NCBI GenBank assembly: GCA_038131795.1
Contig: JAYPQE010000003.1
Coordinates: 1,302,001-1,366,000 of the forward strand
Direction: 5' to 3'
DNA from: Eutrophobius brisbanensis
GTDB lineage: Bacteria > Pseudomonadota > Gammaproteobacteria > Eutrophobiales > Eutrophobiaceae
DNA: 64,000 bases
Below, in pieces: positions 8,531-17,083 of this stretch. How positions within the stretch are numbered: the first letter of the stretch is position 1; each line of letters opens with the position of its first letter. The translations under genes and the position numbers were made by a program. Under the pieces are notes generated by a model that saw only the letters and a program-made list of their open reading frames with translations, was not told the origin of the DNA and did not search any database.

Positions 8531-9321
8531 ACAATATAGAACTGCTTATATATGCCTTTCTCATGTCGTCAGTTGTCATGACTATCCTGTGGTATATACA
8601 GCTTAAAACGCATAATGCAGGGACAGTAGATGTTGCCTGGTCTTTTCTGACACCTATAATCGGGGCCTGGCTCATCCTGTTTGATACCACCCCGGATTCT
8701 ACTCGCCAGTTCTTAATCATCGTCCTTGCAGTTACATGGGGCTGCAGGCTGGGGGCCTATTTATACAAACGCGTAATGAACGAGGTGGAAGACGGACGCT
8801 ACCGGTACTTTCGCGAATATGCGGGTGAAAACGCACCGGTGATCATGTTCCTGTTTTTCCAGTTACAGGCCAGTTGGACTCTTTTATTTGCACTGCCATT
8901 CTGGGCAGCATCAAAAAATATTTCAGCAGAAATTGGAATACTCGATATGGCCGGAATCACTATCTGGATAATGGCAATTTCCGGAGAGGTCCTAAGCGAC
9001 TGGCAACTTAAAAATTACAAGAAGAATACTTCAAACAAGGGAAAAGTATGTCAGCAAGGTCTATGGAAATATAGCCGACATCCAAATTACTTTTTTGAAT
9101 GGTTACACTGGGTTGCATATGTCTTAATTGGTTTTTATTCCTCTTACTGGTGGCTCACAGTGACTGGTGTATTAGTGATGTATGTTTTTATAACAAAAAT
9201 CACCGGCATACCTTTTACTGAGAAGCAGGCAATTCGAAGCAAAGGCAATGCCTACCTCGAGTACCAGAAATCCACCAGGGAATTTTTTCCTCTACCAAAA
9301 TTCGTGCCGGATAAATCCTGA
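8527..9321 (+). CDS. DUF1295 / steroid 5-alpha-reductase-like membrane protein
   Basis: The 264-residue product starts at the ATG overlapping the previous stop (ATGA at 8527); an in-frame ATG 84 nt upstream lies deep in the preceding gene and is less likely. Several membrane helices lead to the family signature WKYSRHPNYFFEWLHW near residue 178, followed by KITGIPFTEKQAIRSKG. These motifs are shared with steroid 5-alpha reductases and isoprenylcysteine methyltransferases, and form an NADPH- or SAM-binding carboxy end. DUF1295 proteins are thought to be oxidoreductases acting on lipids. Membership of the operon suggests a step on a modified acyl chain. The exact reaction is unknown. Confidence 0.85.
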   Translation: MNNIELLIYAFLMSSVVMTILWYIQLKTHNAGTVDVAWSFLTPIIGAWLILFDTTPDSTRQFLIIVLAVTWGCRLGAYLYKRVMNEVEDGRYRYFREYAGENAPVIMFLFFQLQASWTLLFALPFWAASKNISAEIGILDMAGITIWIMAISGEVLSDWQLKNYKKNTSNKGKVCQQGLWKYSRHPNYFFEWLHWVAYVLIGFYSSYWWLTVTGVLVMYVFITKITGIPFTEKQAIRSKGNAYLEYQKSTREFFPLPKFVPDKS

Positions 9322-9704
9322 TGCAATTCAGCAAATCCATAAAAATTCAAACAGTATCCGAAAATGAAAATAAAATAAACTACCGGATACTCCTGATGCT
9401 GGTCTTGTCTGGGATCCTAGTGATGGGTTATTTTCTATTGCTTGCAGTGAATCATGGTAATCTCGCCATTGAAGGTCCCAACCTGGTTGATATGCCATGG
9501 GGATTTCTTTCACTAATCGATATTTATACAGGTTTAATTTTGATTTCCTACTGGATTGTATGGCGGGAAAAGAACTTCTTCAGGTCTTCCCCATGGATTA
9601 TTTTGTTGATGGTTCTGGGCAATATGGGCACCTGCATGTATTTACTAAAATGCCTGATTGAATCCAGGGGTAAACCAACTATCTTTTTTCAGGGAAATAG
9701 ATAA
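9321..9704 (+). CDS. Small membrane protein, DUF1475-like
   Basis: A 127-residue protein with three predicted membrane spans (about residues 25-46, 66-84 and 90-111). The pattern DMPWGFLSLIDIYTG, then YWIVWREKNFF, then a span ending in a C-x-Y-L-L-K motif resembles the DUF1475 family found in bacteria and plants. The resemblance was recognised by eye and is moderate. It begins inside the stop codon of the DUF1295 gene (TGATG) and is the last gene of the coupled lipid operon. No function is known. Confidence 0.6.
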   Translation: MQFSKSIKIQTVSENENKINYRILLMLVLSGILVMGYFLLLAVNHGNLAIEGPNLVDMPWGFLSLIDIYTGLILISYWIVWREKNFFRSSPWIILLMVLGNMGTCMYLLKCLIESRGKPTIFFQGNR

Positions 9705-9750
9705 GATTGCTAATCAGCATATATAAAAGATCTAAAACAATCGCATCCAT

Positions 9751-10125
9751 ATGGAAATAAAAACCGGTAGTTGCCATTGTCAAAGTATCACCTTTGAAAT
9801 TGAACTGGAGAACGGTCTGGAAAATCTCCGCCGTTGTAACTGCTCCCTGTGTAGAAGAAAAAACGCCATTATGGCCTATGTTCCGATGGAACAATTCCGA
9901 ATTCTCACAGGCGAGGATAAATTGACATCTTATCAATGGAACACCCGGGTAGCGGAACATTTCTTTTGCAGTCAATGTGGTATCTATACCCATCACCGAA
10001 GGCGACTCAATCCCAATGAGTTTGGTTTTAATGTGGCCTGTCTTGACGATATTGATCTCGACCAACTGACTGATGTAACGATTTTTGATGGTACACAGCT
10101 CTCTGTTGAAACACCCAATCAATAA
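9751..10125 (+). CDS. GFA/CENP-V-fold zinc protein
   Basis: A 124-residue protein with the zinc-binding arrangement of the GFA (glutathione-dependent formaldehyde-activating) family. An amino-terminal GSCHCQSITFEIE is followed by RRCNCSLCRRKNAI and later FFCSQCGIYTHHRRR. The cysteines of C-x-C, C-x-C-x2-C and C-x2-C are all present. Despite the family name, most members have no proven enzymatic role. It lies 46 nt after the lipid operon, so it may be read with it. Its length is at the short end of the family but complete. Confidence 0.85.
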   Translation: MEIKTGSCHCQSITFEIELENGLENLRRCNCSLCRRKNAIMAYVPMEQFRILTGEDKLTSYQWNTRVAEHFFCSQCGIYTHHRRRLNPNEFGFNVACLDDIDLDQLTDVTIFDGTQLSVETPNQ

Positions 10126-10189
10126 CAGCAACATATTCAAGCCTGTGAAACTCGGCTAAACTATCAGGTAATAACCCTGTAGGAGTTTT

Positions 10190-11008
10190 ATGAATAAATT
10201 CTTTTTGGGCCTGGCCGTGAGCCTTGTCATTGTCTCGGTGTTTTTGACATTTAAAATGCGTGAATCGGAGGTTACTGAGCCGGTCACATTTGAGGTCCCG
10301 CCACCGCCCCGTCAAGTGGCCCGGGTTGAAGCAGAGCCTGAACCAGAACCTGAGATCCGTTTCCCGGTCCCTGAAGTGATAAACCAAACTGCAGAGACCA
10401 GGCCCCTGCCACCGCTGGATGAAAGTGATGAGTCAGTTGAACAGGAGTTTCAGGAACTCGTTACTGATACGCAACTATCTGAATTATTGTTGTTTAAAAC
10501 CTTCATACGTAATTTTGTGGTCATCGCCGAAAACATGTCAGGACGCCTGCTTCCTCAGAAATATTATTTTTTTCAGCCCCCCGGAGGCAAATTCCTGGTG
10601 GTGGAGTCAGAGGACGAGGCAATCTTTATGGATCCTGCCAATTACGCCCGTTATGAATCGTTAGTAAAACTGGTTAACTCCCTTGATTTACAAAGACTTT
10701 CTGATATTTACATATTTTTATATCCCTTGTTTCAGGAGGCCTATGAAGAGTTGGGTTATCCCGACCGTTACTTTAATGACCGCTTGATCGAAGTCATTGA
10801 TATGCTCCTGGAAACACCCAGGGTCACCGGTCCCGTTGAACTGGTGCAACCCAAGGTGTATTACGAGTTTGCAAGGCCGGATCTGGAGGCCCTGACCTCC
10901 GGACAGAAATTACTCCTCAGGATTGGACTAGAAAATGCTGACCTGATCCGTTCAAAGCTGGAAGAGGTGCGGACAAAACTCACTGCCATTACTGGCAATA
11001 ACCGGTAA
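10190..11008 (+). CDS. DUF3014 family membrane-anchored protein
   Basis: A 272-residue protein with an amino-terminal membrane anchor (about residues 4-22) and a Pro/Glu-rich linker (about 30-85, including EAEPEPEPEIRF). A conserved globular domain begins near residue 90 (LLFKTFIRNFVVIAENMSGR). The later blocks LYPLFQEAYEELGYPDRYFND and QPKVYYEFARPDLEALTSGQK identify DUF3014. The function is unknown; the layout suggests a periplasmic domain held at the inner membrane. An AGGAG ribosome site lies 4 nt before the ATG. It precedes the molybdenum hydroxylase genes by 65 nt, with no evident functional link. Confidence 0.85.
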   Translation: MNKFFLGLAVSLVIVSVFLTFKMRESEVTEPVTFEVPPPPRQVARVEAEPEPEPEIRFPVPEVINQTAETRPLPPLDESDESVEQEFQELVTDTQLSELLLFKTFIRNFVVIAENMSGRLLPQKYYFFQPPGGKFLVVESEDEAIFMDPANYARYESLVKLVNSLDLQRLSDIYIFLYPLFQEAYEELGYPDRYFNDRLIEVIDMLLETPRVTGPVELVQPKVYYEFARPDLEALTSGQKLLLRIGLENADLIRSKLEEVRTKLTAITGNNR

Positions 11009-11073
11009 ATAATATTGTCAGCCATATTGGCTTGTGTAACACTTATATTAAGTCATCCTGGAGGAAATAATAG

Positions 11074-11574
11074 ATGCCAGATATTCAACTAGAAGTAAAC
11101 GGGCGCAACTACGAAATTAAGGATATTGCCCCTGATACACCATTGTTATGGGTCATCAGGGACCATATGGGTCTGGTGGGAACGAAGTTCGGATGCGGTG
11201 GTGGATACTGCGGGGCCTGTACCGTTCACCTGGATGGAAACCCGGTCCGATCCTGCTCTGTTCCGGCCACTTCAGCGGTGGGCAAAAAAGTCACGACAAT
11301 AGAAGGCATTGCAGTGGATGAAAATGTATTACATCCACTTCAGGAGGCATGGATTGAACATGACGTCCCCCAATGTGGTTACTGCCAGGCTGGTCAGATT
11401 ATGTCAGCTGCCGCACTGTTAAGTAAAAACACCAATCCAACCGATTCGGATATTGATGCGGCCATGAGTGGCAATCTCTGTCGTTGCGCTACCTACATCC
11501 GCATCAGACGCGCCATACGAACTGCCGCTGCAAAGATCTCCGGCAACACCATGGGAACGGGAGGTAGTGTATGA
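11074..11574 (+). CDS. (2Fe-2S) small subunit of a xanthine-dehydrogenase-family hydroxylase (IorA-like)
   Basis: A 166-residue electron-transfer subunit. The plant-ferredoxin-like cluster ligands lie in KFGCGGGYCGACTVHLDG plus a distal Cys. The second cluster lies in QCGYCQAGQIM and GNLCRCATY. It resembles the alpha subunit of isoquinoline 1-oxidoreductase and related aldehyde oxidoreductases that use a two-subunit form lacking an FAD subunit. A strong GGAGG ribosome site precedes the start. It overlaps the large-subunit gene by 4 nt. The electron acceptor is probably a cytochrome rather than NAD, as in other FAD-less members (family knowledge). Confidence 0.9.
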   Translation: MPDIQLEVNGRNYEIKDIAPDTPLLWVIRDHMGLVGTKFGCGGGYCGACTVHLDGNPVRSCSVPATSAVGKKVTTIEGIAVDENVLHPLQEAWIEHDVPQCGYCQAGQIMSAAALLSKNTNPTDSDIDAAMSGNLCRCATYIRIRRAIRTAAAKISGNTMGTGGSV

Positions 11575-13817
11575 ACCAGACAACTGCACAAGACATCATT
11601 AATGAAATGGAAAATACCAGTACAGGTATTCTTGATCTAAGAGTAGTAGATAGACGCACTTTCCTTAAATTAACCGGGATAACAGGCACGGGTCTGGTAC
11701 TGGGTTATACAATCCGTGACGCGGTGTCTCCAGTCTATGCCGCAACACAAGACCAGTTTACCGCAAATGAATTTGTCCGTATTGCCACAGACGGTAAAAT
11801 TTATCTGTACTCCAAAAATCCGGAAATCGGTCAGGGTATTAAGACAGCTGCACCCATGGTCATCGCCGAAGAACTGGATGCCGACTGGGCCGATGTGATC
11901 GTCGAACAGGCCCCTGTCAATGAAGATCTCTATGGTCGTCAGTCTGCCGGTGGCTCACGTTCCATAACCACTTCATGGGACCAGATAAGAAAGGCCGGTG
12001 CCGCAGCCCGTGCCATGCTGGTCTCAACTGCAGCGAAACAATGGGGCGTGCCTGCATCAGAGTGTCGCACCGAAGCCAGCAGCGTTTTTCATGATGCCAG
12101 TAATCGCCGTGCCGGATATGCAAGCCTGGCCATGAGGGCCGCTGAAGAACCATTGCCTGATCTGGATAGCTTGCCCCTGAAGAAACGTTCAGAGTATAAA
12201 TTGCTGGGAAAGCGCATCACTGGTGTAGACAACCGTAAAGTGGTTACCGGTCAACCCTTGTTTGGTGTTGATGCGGTTGTATCTGGAATGCGTTATGCCT
12301 CTTATCTCAAGTGTCCTGCTGCCGGCGGCTCGGTCCGGTCTGCCAACCTGGACGAGATCAAGGCATTACCAGGTGTGGAAGATGCCTTTGTCATAGAAGG
12401 AAATAATGAACCCACGGAATTAATGCCCGGGGTCGCCATTATTGCCAATTCCACCTGGGCAGCCATTAGTGCAAAAACTAAGCTTAAAGTTGATTGGGAT
12501 GAGACCCATGCCACCCATGCCAGCTGGTCTGAAGCACAGAAAAATGCAAAAGAAGCGGCAAAAAATAGTCAAGGTGAGCTTTTGCATGATATAGGCAATG
12601 TTGATGAAAAATTTGCCGAGGCAGAGAAGAGCTATGAGGCATACTACGAGTATCCATTTCTTTCTCATGCCCCACTGGAGCCCCAAAATACCACCGCCTG
12701 GGTCCATGACGGCAAGGCCGAGATCTGGTCACCGACTCAACGCCCGGAACAGGGTGCTGAAAGTGTCGCCGAGATTCTGGGTCTAGAACGAAAAGACGTA
12801 GAAGTACATCAACTCCGAGTAGGCGGCGGCTTTGGCCGACGCTTGATGAATGATTACATGTGCGAGGCCGCAGCCATCTCTGCCCAGGCCGGCGTCCCGG
12901 TAAAATTACAATGGACCCGGGAAGATGACATGGCCCATGACTTCTACCGGGTAGGTGGATTTCATGCCCTGAAAGGCGCAATCGATAAGGAAGGTAAACT
13001 CAGTGCCTGGCAGGACCATTTCATCACCTTTATGGGACCGAACAAAAAGCCTGTGAGTGGTGGTGATATGCGCGCCAGTGAGTTCCCGGTGGATTTCTTT
13101 CCCAATACCCGGGTCACGCAGACCATGCTTCCCCTGCGAGTCCCTACTGGTCCATGGCGATCACCGCGATCATGTGGAATTGCCTTTGCCGTGCAGAGTT
13201 TTATTTCGGAACTGGCCCTGGAAGCCGGTCGCGATCATGTGGAATTCCTGCTGGAAATGCTGGGTGAACCCAGGTGGCTGGAAGAAGGCAATATCGACGC
13301 CATGAATACCGGAAGGGCTGCCAGGGTCATCAAGCTGGCTGCGGAAAAGGCCGGCTGGGGCAAACCCATGGAGAAAGGCCGGGGGCTGGGAATGGCATTT
13401 CATTTCAGTCACGCAGGCCATTTCGCCGAAGTCGCCGATATCAGTGTGTATGAAAATAAAAAGCTGACTATTCATAAAATTACCGTTGCCGGCGATGTGG
13501 GCCCCATTATTAATTTAAGCGGAGCGGAAAACCAGTGCCAGGGGGCGGTGATTGATGCCCTCAGTACCACGCTTGGCCTGCAACTCTCCATTGAGAACGG
13601 CCGTATACAGGAGACCAATTTCCATCAATATCCCATCCTCCGGATGGACAAGGCGCCTGATGTGGCCGTGCACTTTATCGAAAGCGATGCCAGGCCGACA
13701 GGCCTGGGTGAACCCGCCCTGCCACCTGCCGCACCGGCAATTTGTAATGCCATCTATGCCGCCAGTGGTATCCGGGTCAGGGAACTACCCCTGAGCAGAC
13801 ACGGCTTCAGCGTATAA
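11571..13817 (+). CDS. Molybdopterin-binding large subunit of a xanthine-dehydrogenase-family hydroxylase (IorB-like)
   Basis: A 748-residue molybdenum subunit. A twin-arginine motif DRRTFLKLTG near residue 28, followed by a hydrophobic stretch ending in A-x-A, suggests Tat export as a complex with the small subunit. The Mo-cofactor contacts GGGFGRR (about residue 418), LRVPTGPWRSP and the active-site glutamate in GLGEPALPPAAPAI near the carboxy end are present. The enzyme hydroxylates an N-heterocycle or oxidises an aldehyde; the substrate cannot be read from sequence. No FAD subunit and no XdhC/MoaB-type maturation gene is adjacent. A strong hairpin follows at 13827. Confidence 0.9.
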   Translation: MNQTTAQDIINEMENTSTGILDLRVVDRRTFLKLTGITGTGLVLGYTIRDAVSPVYAATQDQFTANEFVRIATDGKIYLYSKNPEIGQGIKTAAPMVIAEELDADWADVIVEQAPVNEDLYGRQSAGGSRSITTSWDQIRKAGAAARAMLVSTAAKQWGVPASECRTEASSVFHDASNRRAGYASLAMRAAEEPLPDLDSLPLKKRSEYKLLGKRITGVDNRKVVTGQPLFGVDAVVSGMRYASYLKCPAAGGSVRSANLDEIKALPGVEDAFVIEGNNEPTELMPGVAIIANSTWAAISAKTKLKVDWDETHATHASWSEAQKNAKEAAKNSQGELLHDIGNVDEKFAEAEKSYEAYYEYPFLSHAPLEPQNTTAWVHDGKAEIWSPTQRPEQGAESVAEILGLERKDVEVHQLRVGGGFGRRLMNDYMCEAAAISAQAGVPVKLQWTREDDMAHDFYRVGGFHALKGAIDKEGKLSAWQDHFITFMGPNKKPVSGGDMRASEFPVDFFPNTRVTQTMLPLRVPTGPWRSPRSCGIAFAVQSFISELALEAGRDHVEFLLEMLGEPRWLEEGNIDAMNTGRAARVIKLAAEKAGWGKPMEKGRGLGMAFHFSHAGHFAEVADISVYENKKLTIHKITVAGDVGPIINLSGAENQCQGAVIDALSTTLGLQLSIENGRIQETNFHQYPILRMDKAPDVAVHFIESDARPTGLGEPALPPAAPAICNAIYAASGIRVRELPLSRHGFSV

Positions 13818-13826
13818 TCCAATATT

Positions 13827-13855
13827 GGTCATCTCCCCGGCCCGGGGAGATGACC
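13827..13855 (+). terminator. Strong hairpin after the molybdenum hydroxylase genes
   Basis: A perfect 12-bp inverted repeat (GGTCATCTCCCC and GGGGAGATGACC around a 5-nt loop) begins 10 nt after the stop codon. There is no T-run after the stem, so it is a terminator-like or mRNA-stabilising hairpin rather than a textbook intrinsic terminator. Confidence 0.6.
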
Positions 13856-13934
13856 TGTGCCTGTCACCCACTGCTAGCACGATCACCGTGCTATATATAA
13901 AATATATACCCATCCGCATGACAACTGGTACCAC

Positions 13935-14528
13935 ATGAAAAATGACTCAAACACCACGACCTCGCAGCTCATAGCTGCAGGCCAGAAATTACATGCCCTG
14001 AATATGGTCCCGGCCACCAGTGGCAATTTTTCAGCCCGTCTATCAAAAAGCCAACTGGCCATGACGGCATCTGGAACCCATAAAGGTTTCCTGACTGAAA
14101 ACGATATTTTAACCATGAACCTGGATGGTCGTTATTCAGGAGAAAGAAAACCATCTGCTGAAGCCGGGCTACACTTGCAAATTTACCAGAATAAACCGGA
14201 GATTAATGCCGTCCTGCATACTCATTCCAGATCTGCAACACAAACAAAAAAATCTGAAGAAAGATTTATTTGTCTTGAGGGGTATGAATTACTCAAGGCA
14301 TTTGAAGGCATTGAGACACATGAAAATACCATGGTGATTCCCATCATCGAAAATAACCAGGATATTAATCAGATGGCCCGGGCTATAGAAGAATTTTTAC
14401 ATGGGCATGAAACCATCCATGCCTATATAATCCGGGGCCATGGATTTTATACCTGGGCTTCCTCAATTGAAACAGCGATAAAACAATGCGAGGCACTGGA
14501 ATTCCTGTTGCAATGTGAATTAAATTAA
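13935..14528 (+). CDS. mtnB: Methylthioribulose-1-phosphate dehydratase
   Basis: A 197-residue class II aldolase-fold enzyme of the methionine salvage pathway. It dehydrates 5-methylthioribulose 1-phosphate to the diketo compound. The substrate loop PATSGNFSARLS is near residue 31, and zinc ligands lie in VLHTHSRSATQ (about residue 95) with the distal His in IRGHGFYTW (about residue 174). Length is normal for the family. It heads mtnB-mtnD-mtnC, separated by 27 and 9 nt, clearly one operon. The upstream steps (MtnN/MtnP, MtnK, MtnA) are not in the window. Confidence 0.95.
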   Translation: MKNDSNTTTSQLIAAGQKLHALNMVPATSGNFSARLSKSQLAMTASGTHKGFLTENDILTMNLDGRYSGERKPSAEAGLHLQIYQNKPEINAVLHTHSRSATQTKKSEERFICLEGYELLKAFEGIETHENTMVIPIIENNQDINQMARAIEEFLHGHETIHAYIIRGHGFYTWASSIETAIKQCEALEFLLQCELN

Positions 14529-14555
14529 ATTTTAAAAAGTTCTTCGGAGATCACC

Positions 14556-15119
14556 ATGACCATATTAAGCATTTATAGTGAAGATAACAGTTCACAGCCG
14601 GTACATTACCGTGACTTTTCTGAAATCTCTTCCAGATTGGAGGAAGCCGGTGTCCTGCTGGAGCACTGGGAAGCAAACCAACCCTTATCGGAAAATGCCG
14701 ATCAGGAAGAAGTATTAAACGCCTACAAGGAATCTATTGATAAACTAAATGAAAAGTACGGATTTCAATCCATGGATGTAGTGGCATTAAAGCCGGACAA
14801 CCCAAAACGGGACGAATTTCGTAATATGTTTCTCGCAGAACACATCCATCAAGACTTTGAAATCCGTTTTTTTGTTGATGGGCGCGGACTTTTCTATTTG
14901 CATCTTGATGACAAGGTATACCTGATACTATGCGAAAAAGGTGATTTAATTTCTGTCCCTGCAAAAACAACCCACTGGTTTGATATGGGTAAGGCCCCGG
15001 ATTTTAAGGCTATTCGACTGTTTACGACTGATGAAGGCTGGGTGGCGGAATTTACCGGTAGTGACATCGCACGCCAGTTACCGGATTTTGATGACTACCT
15101 CGCACAGGTCACTTCTTAA
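14556..15119 (+). CDS. mtnD: Acireductone dioxygenase
   Basis: A 187-residue cupin enzyme that cleaves acireductone with O2, giving the methionine precursor 4-methylthio-2-oxobutanoate and formate (Fe form). All four metal ligands are visible: two His and a Glu in EHIHQDFEIRFFVDG near residue 96, and the distal His in PAKTTHWFDMG near residue 140. A GGAGA ribosome site precedes the ATG. It lies between mtnB and mtnC, the exact neighbours expected for methionine salvage. Confidence 0.96.
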   Translation: MTILSIYSEDNSSQPVHYRDFSEISSRLEEAGVLLEHWEANQPLSENADQEEVLNAYKESIDKLNEKYGFQSMDVVALKPDNPKRDEFRNMFLAEHIHQDFEIRFFVDGRGLFYLHLDDKVYLILCEKGDLISVPAKTTHWFDMGKAPDFKAIRLFTTDEGWVAEFTGSDIARQLPDFDDYLAQVTS

Positions 15120-15128
15120 CATCAGAAT

Positions 15129-15812
15129 ATGATAAAGGCCATCCTGACCGACATTGAAGGTACGACCACCTCGATATCTTTCGTCTATGATGTGCTTTTT
15201 CCATATGCGAGAGAACACCTGCCGACATATATAAAGGCCCATCGCGATGAAAAAAATGTAAAAGCAGTCTTGCAAGACATTAATGATGAAGTAAACAAAG
15301 ATCTGACCATCACAGAATCAATTGATCAAGTATTGCTATGGATGAATGAAGATAAAAAAGTGACACCTTTAAAAACCCTGCAGGGAATGGTGTGGGAAGA
15401 CGGTTACCAGACAAATGGCTTTCAGGGCCATATTTATGATGATGTCCCAGGTAACCTGGAGAAATGGAAAAAAATGGGTATCCCTGTGTTTATCTATTCC
15501 TCCGGCTCTATCAAGGCCCAACAATTATTATTCAGTCATACTACGGCTGGGGATTTAACTCCCTATTTAAGCGGTTATTTTGATACTACTTCAGGTAAGA
15601 AAAGAGACCATCAGTCCTATTTAAACATAGCAAAGCAGATACACTATCCGCCGGAAAATATCCTTTTTCTGTCGGATGTCATTGAAGAGCTTGATGCCGC
15701 CAGAACTTCTGGGATGCAAACCTGTTTATTAATCAGAAATAATTCCACCTCAATCCCAGAGCCAACTCACCCCTGTGCAGGTGACTTTAATCAAATTGAA
15801 ATGCATAGCTAG
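15129..15812 (+). CDS. mtnC: Enolase-phosphatase E1 (acireductone synthase)
   Basis: A 227-residue HAD-superfamily enzyme that enolises and dephosphorylates 2,3-diketo-5-methylthiopentyl-1-phosphate to acireductone. Motif I TDIEGTTTSISFVYD is at residues 7-21, the SSGSIKAQ motif lies near 132 and the acidic motif FLSDVIEELDAA near 180. Length and motif order are normal. It ends 8 nt before the damaged diguanylate cyclase, which may therefore be read from the same promoter. Confidence 0.95.
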   Translation: MIKAILTDIEGTTTSISFVYDVLFPYAREHLPTYIKAHRDEKNVKAVLQDINDEVNKDLTITESIDQVLLWMNEDKKVTPLKTLQGMVWEDGYQTNGFQGHIYDDVPGNLEKWKKMGIPVFIYSSGSIKAQQLLFSHTTAGDLTPYLSGYFDTTSGKKRDHQSYLNIAKQIHYPPENILFLSDVIEELDAARTSGMQTCLLIRNNSTSIPEPTHPCAGDFNQIEMHS

Positions 15813-15820
15813 GACGTAAA

Positions 15821-17060
15821 ATGCCTGCCTTTCGCAGATTAATTCTACCTTCTATTTTTATTTTGCTGGCTTTATTTATGAGACAGCACATGGTTAGTCT
15901 TTATAATGAATATGGACAGCTTTTTGACTGGCTGCCTTATTTTTTGATCATGGCATCTTTTATGCTTGCCAATTTTTTTCAACCTGAGTCGAAACTTTAT
16001 CGCTACATTATTCCTGCTGGCGATATACCTGGTGATACGTACCAGGCTACAAATCACACTGGATGATTTCACCGCACTTTACGCATACACATCAATCTGT
16101 CTCATAACCCCTATTATGACCGTTTTACTCTTTACCATACCCGAAAAAGGTCTCGCCAATAAATACGGGGCAATTAATATTGGCGCTGCGGTCACGACAG
16201 GGCTCTTGCCTGTGCTGTTGTTATTCCTGGTTGAACAACAACCATTATTCAGCCTCATAAATGAACACTTCGCCATCAGGCCATATAAAGAGTACATACA
16301 ATCAATAAATACCAGTCTCCTGTTTATACCTGCCCTGACAATTGGGCTATATAAATTATGTAAAAAGAATGAAGAGTTCATCGCTGCAAATATTGTATCG
16401 CTGATAAGTTTTTTTATAATTTTCAGCTTCTTTCATATTGAAAAAATATCAACAGTACTGATTACTGCCAATGCCATTATCTTGATTGCCAGTACTCTAC
16501 GAAACTCCTATAACCTTGCCTATCGCGATGAACTGACTGGTCTTTTAGGCAGAAGGGCCCTGAATGATCGTATGAAGGCGTTGGGCAGAAAGCATGTCAT
16601 TGCCATGATGGACGTTGATCACTTTAAAAATTTTAATGACACCTATGGCCACGATATTGGGGATGAAGTATTGAAGATGGTGGCAGCTAAACTCGATGCA
16701 GTGGCTGGAGGTGGTATAGCCTATCGCGATGGCGGAGAAGAGTTTTGTATTTTATTCTCCGGCAAAACTGCTAATGAGGCGGGCCCCTTCCTTGAAGAAG
16801 TCAGAAATACTATACAGAATTATGAAATGGTAGTAAGAAATATTGAAAACAGGCCGAAATCACAGGAAAAGGCCATGGAAAGACGCGGCAGACGCAAACA
16901 ACAGCGTGATAAAAAAACCGTGTCCGTGACAATCAGTATAGGCGCTGCCGAACGTGATAATAAAAGTCAAAAACCTGAGGAAACCTTAAAAAATGCTGAT
17001 ACTGCGCTGTATGAAGCCAAGAAAAATGGCCGAAACTGTACAATGGTATACAGGGGTTGA
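15821..17060 (+). pseudogene. Diguanylate cyclase with membrane sensor, frameshifted in the second membrane helix
   Basis: Two overlapping frames together make a 412-residue GGDEF protein. The first frame (15821-16066) begins MPAFRRLILPSIFILLALF and has two helices. The second (in use from about 15980 to 17060) carries further membrane helices and the GGDEF domain. They join cleanly if the T7 run at 15973-15979 is read as T6, giving MLANFF then NLSRNFIATLF. The catalytic motif is GGEEF (about residue 307 of the joined product) and the substrate region YRDELTGLLGRRALNDR is intact. The usual RxxD inhibitory site five residues before GGEEF is absent. A basic insert rich in Arg/Lys (KAMERRGRRKQQRDKK) interrupts the domain near its end. 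Sequencing error, true mutation or slippage are all possible. Confidence 0.8.
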
Positions 17061-17083
17061 AAAATATATAACAGTCTAGAATC

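Noticed and set aside
9679..10140. A 153-codon leftward frame opposite the GFA gene
   Set aside because: The forward frame has the complete zinc motifs; the reverse frame has no recognisable domain.
12420..12981. Long reverse frames within the molybdenum large subunit
   Set aside because: Composition is shadow-like (Pro/His/Arg-rich) and the forward gene is certain.
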